From Pseudovibrio brasiliensis (GTDB taxonomy: Bacteria > Pseudomonadota > Alphaproteobacteria > Rhizobiales > Stappiaceae): DNA of 64,000 bases. A program made the position numbers and the translations under genes. The notes under the pieces are model-generated. The model worked only from the letters and a program-made list of their open reading frames with translations, was not told the DNA's origin and did no database searches. Below, one piece after another: positions 62,514 through 64,000 of this stretch (position 1 is its first letter; every line of letters begins with the position of its first letter). The stretch spans positions 62,001-126,000 of the forward strand of contig NZ_CP074128.1 in assembly GCF_018282095.1 (NCBI RefSeq). Direction: 5' to 3'.

Positions 62514-64000
62514 GGCTCATCACCCGTGGTGCACGCTCCAGTATTTTACCTTTATCAGCCGCTTCTGCGCCCAGCACAGTTGTGTTGATGCGAGACCCGC
62601 CACATTCCTTGAACTTCGCAATGTCTGACAAGCGCACCATGTAACCGGTGATCCGTACCAGATCATTGTTGGAGACGTTGGCAGAAAACTCACGGAAGCC
62701 CAGCTGGAATGCACCTTTGACCAACTGTTCCAGCGCTGCCGGATTGTTCTCGATGGTCTCGTCCAGTGTCAGGATTTCTGAGACACCAGATGGATAGAAT
62801 GCGTGGTGTTCTGCCAGAGCCTGAACATGCGTGACCGGATCTGGCTCGCTGCCATAAGGTATACGAACACCTGGAGTACAGCCGTCATCATCGCTGAGGC
62901 CCGCTTGCGAATGCAGCATAGCCTTGCCTTGCCAACAGTTCTCTATTGGGCGTGCTTCAACAGCCTCGAAAAGCACTTTGGAGATGCGATGGCCAAGCTG
63001 GTTAGCAATCTCATCATGCCCATATTTACCGGACCTGCCTTCCTTGGCCTGTAATTCGTCCACACACTGGGCCATGGCAAAGATGCCGTACATGGCAGTG
63101 AAGCGGTCTCGGCTGATCCAGCCTTCTTTCACAAGGAAGCTTTCAAAGAAACCGGATTCGTTGAAGAGGTGATCAATCCGGGCTTCAGTCAGGCGGAAGT
63201 TGAGGTCTATGTACTTTGGCAGAACATTTTCGAAGAAGTCCGAGGTGTCTTTGGAGCGACGCGCCACTTCTCGCAGGTTGATGCGGGTGAGTGTGGAGGC
63301 ACCACCGCACAGTGGCAACACATTGTAGCAACTGGCGACACCATAGCCGTACTCATCAAACAATGGCTGATGCAGCGGGTTGTTGGCGATGTGCGGCTTG
63401 GAACATTCAATGATGCTTTTGCAAGCCTGAGAGAAGATTTCGTCAGAGCTGACGTCGGGATCCCAGATGAAGGTCAGGTTCGGCGCGATCTGCTTCAGCT
63501 CGGCATCAATGCGCATGATGGTGCGGGCAACACGGTTGTCGGTTGGCCCCACATTGGCATGCATGAAGGCATCCGGCAGGACACGGTCCAGATAGCGCCA
63601 GAACAGCTTCAGTTTCTTGTAGAGGTCTTCATCACTGACATCATCACAATACGGCAGCAGCAGATTGTCGAGGCGGCCAATGAAAACCGGCATGTTGGTG
63701 ACGGATGGCACGTGATGATAGGCGATCATGAGGGAGTTGATGGCCTCATCCAGCGTGGTGGCTGGGTCCAACTCCAAAAAGGTGCTGCCTTTTTCAAGAA
63801 CAACCGAATAGTCGGGCATTACATAGCGCGGTTTGAATGGCGCATGCCCCTCATACATGTCGCAGATAACGCGCTCTTCCAATGCCTTGGCGGTTTCCTC
63901 ATCAAGCTCAGGATAAGGCAGAGAGTTCTCTGCCTCCAGCGAGAGATAACGCGCCTTTTGCGTAAAGGAGAGGCCTGGGTCTTCCGTAATACCCTTAAAC
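62485..64000 (-). CDS. yjjI: YjjI-family glycyl-radical enzyme, partial (5' end outside window)
   Basis: At least 504 residues are encoded, open to the right window edge; E. coli YjjI is about 516, so roughly a dozen N-terminal residues are missing. The glycyl-radical loop is VRITGYMVRL near the C-terminus (R-I-T-G-Y), and the candidate active-site cysteines lie in ASCYNVLPLCGGASTL. The start MEERVIC seen at 63882 is internal: the frame is open upstream, with a YjjI-like LSFTQKARYLSLEAENSLPY. Substrate is not known for this family. The activase gene follows and overlaps. Confidence 0.92.
   Translation of the reverse strand, partial: FKGITEDPGLSFTQKARYLSLEAENSLPYPELDEETAKALEERVICDMYEGHAPFKPRYVMPDYSVVLEKGSTFLELDPATTLDEAINSLMIAYHHVPSVTNMPVFIGRLDNLLLPYCDDVSDEDLYKKLKLFWRYLDRVLPDAFMHANVGPTDNRVARTIMRIDAELKQIAPNLTFIWDPDVSSDEIFSQACKSIIECSKPHIANNPLHQPLFDEYGYGVASCYNVLPLCGGASTLTRINLREVARRSKDTSDFFENVLPKYIDLNFRLTEARIDHLFNESGFFESFLVKEGWISRDRFTAMYGIFAMAQCVDELQAKEGRSGKYGHDEIANQLGHRISKVLFEAVEARPIENCWQGKAMLHSQAGLSDDDGCTPGVRIPYGSEPDPVTHVQALAEHHAFYPSGVSEILTLDETIENNPAALEQLVKGAFQLGFREFSANVSNNDLVRITGYMVRLSDIAKFKECGGSRINTTVLGAEAADKGKILERAPRVMSHELAPRYSQ

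Overview
The window reads as chromosome of a marine-type alphaproteobacterium. Protein sequences, moderate GC, rkp-like capsule genes, a homogentisate dioxygenase and a type III secretion effector/chaperone pair would fit a Stappiaceae member such as Pseudovibrio. No rRNA or tRNA gene is present to prove it. Almost every interval is coding. There is no CRISPR array, prophage, insertion sequence or RNA gene that I can see.

Left part (1-15.7 kb): a surface-polysaccharide island. A leftward operon encodes a Wza/KpsD-type outer-membrane lipoprotein, a KpsE-type periplasmic adaptor, the KpsM/KpsT ABC exporter and two tandem KpsS-like capsule proteins (the second cut by the window edge). Next to it lie a reductase (+), an alpha-oxoamine synthase and a 2,526-residue reducing type I polyketide/fatty-acid synthase (both -). 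The last three match the Sinorhizobium rkpH/rkpG/rkpA set needed for K-antigen capsule. The inferred chemistry is an acyl chain built on the synthase, released by decarboxylative condensation with an amino acid, and reduced to a sphingoid-like amino alcohol, perhaps the capsule's lipid anchor or primer. This is the most interesting system here.

16-31.6 kb: a Fic-domain AMP-transferase with short direct repeats at its 5' end; homogentisate dioxygenase (hmgA); a seven-gene carbohydrate uptake operon (binding protein, two permeases, large glycoside hydrolase-like protein, LacI regulator, endonuclease/exonuclease/phosphatase protein, ATPase) closed by a strong terminator; a ketoglutarate-semialdehyde-type dehydrogenase with a palindrome upstream; and a type III PKS coupled to an ICMT-like methyltransferase.

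31.7-49.2 kb: mostly housekeeping and stress genes. These are YgjV-like protein, GNAT, NCS1 permease, VOC protein, DUF3592, a MarR regulator divergent from a FAD oxidoreductase and SDR, an NAD-epimerase-like protein, the RtcB-PrfH ribosome repair/rescue pair, Nudix, DUF2061, an XRE regulator, MATE, quinol-dependent nitric oxide reductase and a Na/Pi-cotransporter/PhoU fusion.

49.9-64 kb: LprI-like protein, a sulfotransferase-like protein, a YnjB-type ABC operon with an internal hairpin, a probable type III secretion effector with its CesT-like chaperone, an SDR, a small stand-alone protein resembling part of the DNA-phosphorothioation-associated methyltransferase family, a Tat-exported isochorismatase-like hydrolase divergent from an AraC regulator, and the YjjW/YjjI glycyl-radical activase and enzyme (the latter cut by the right edge).
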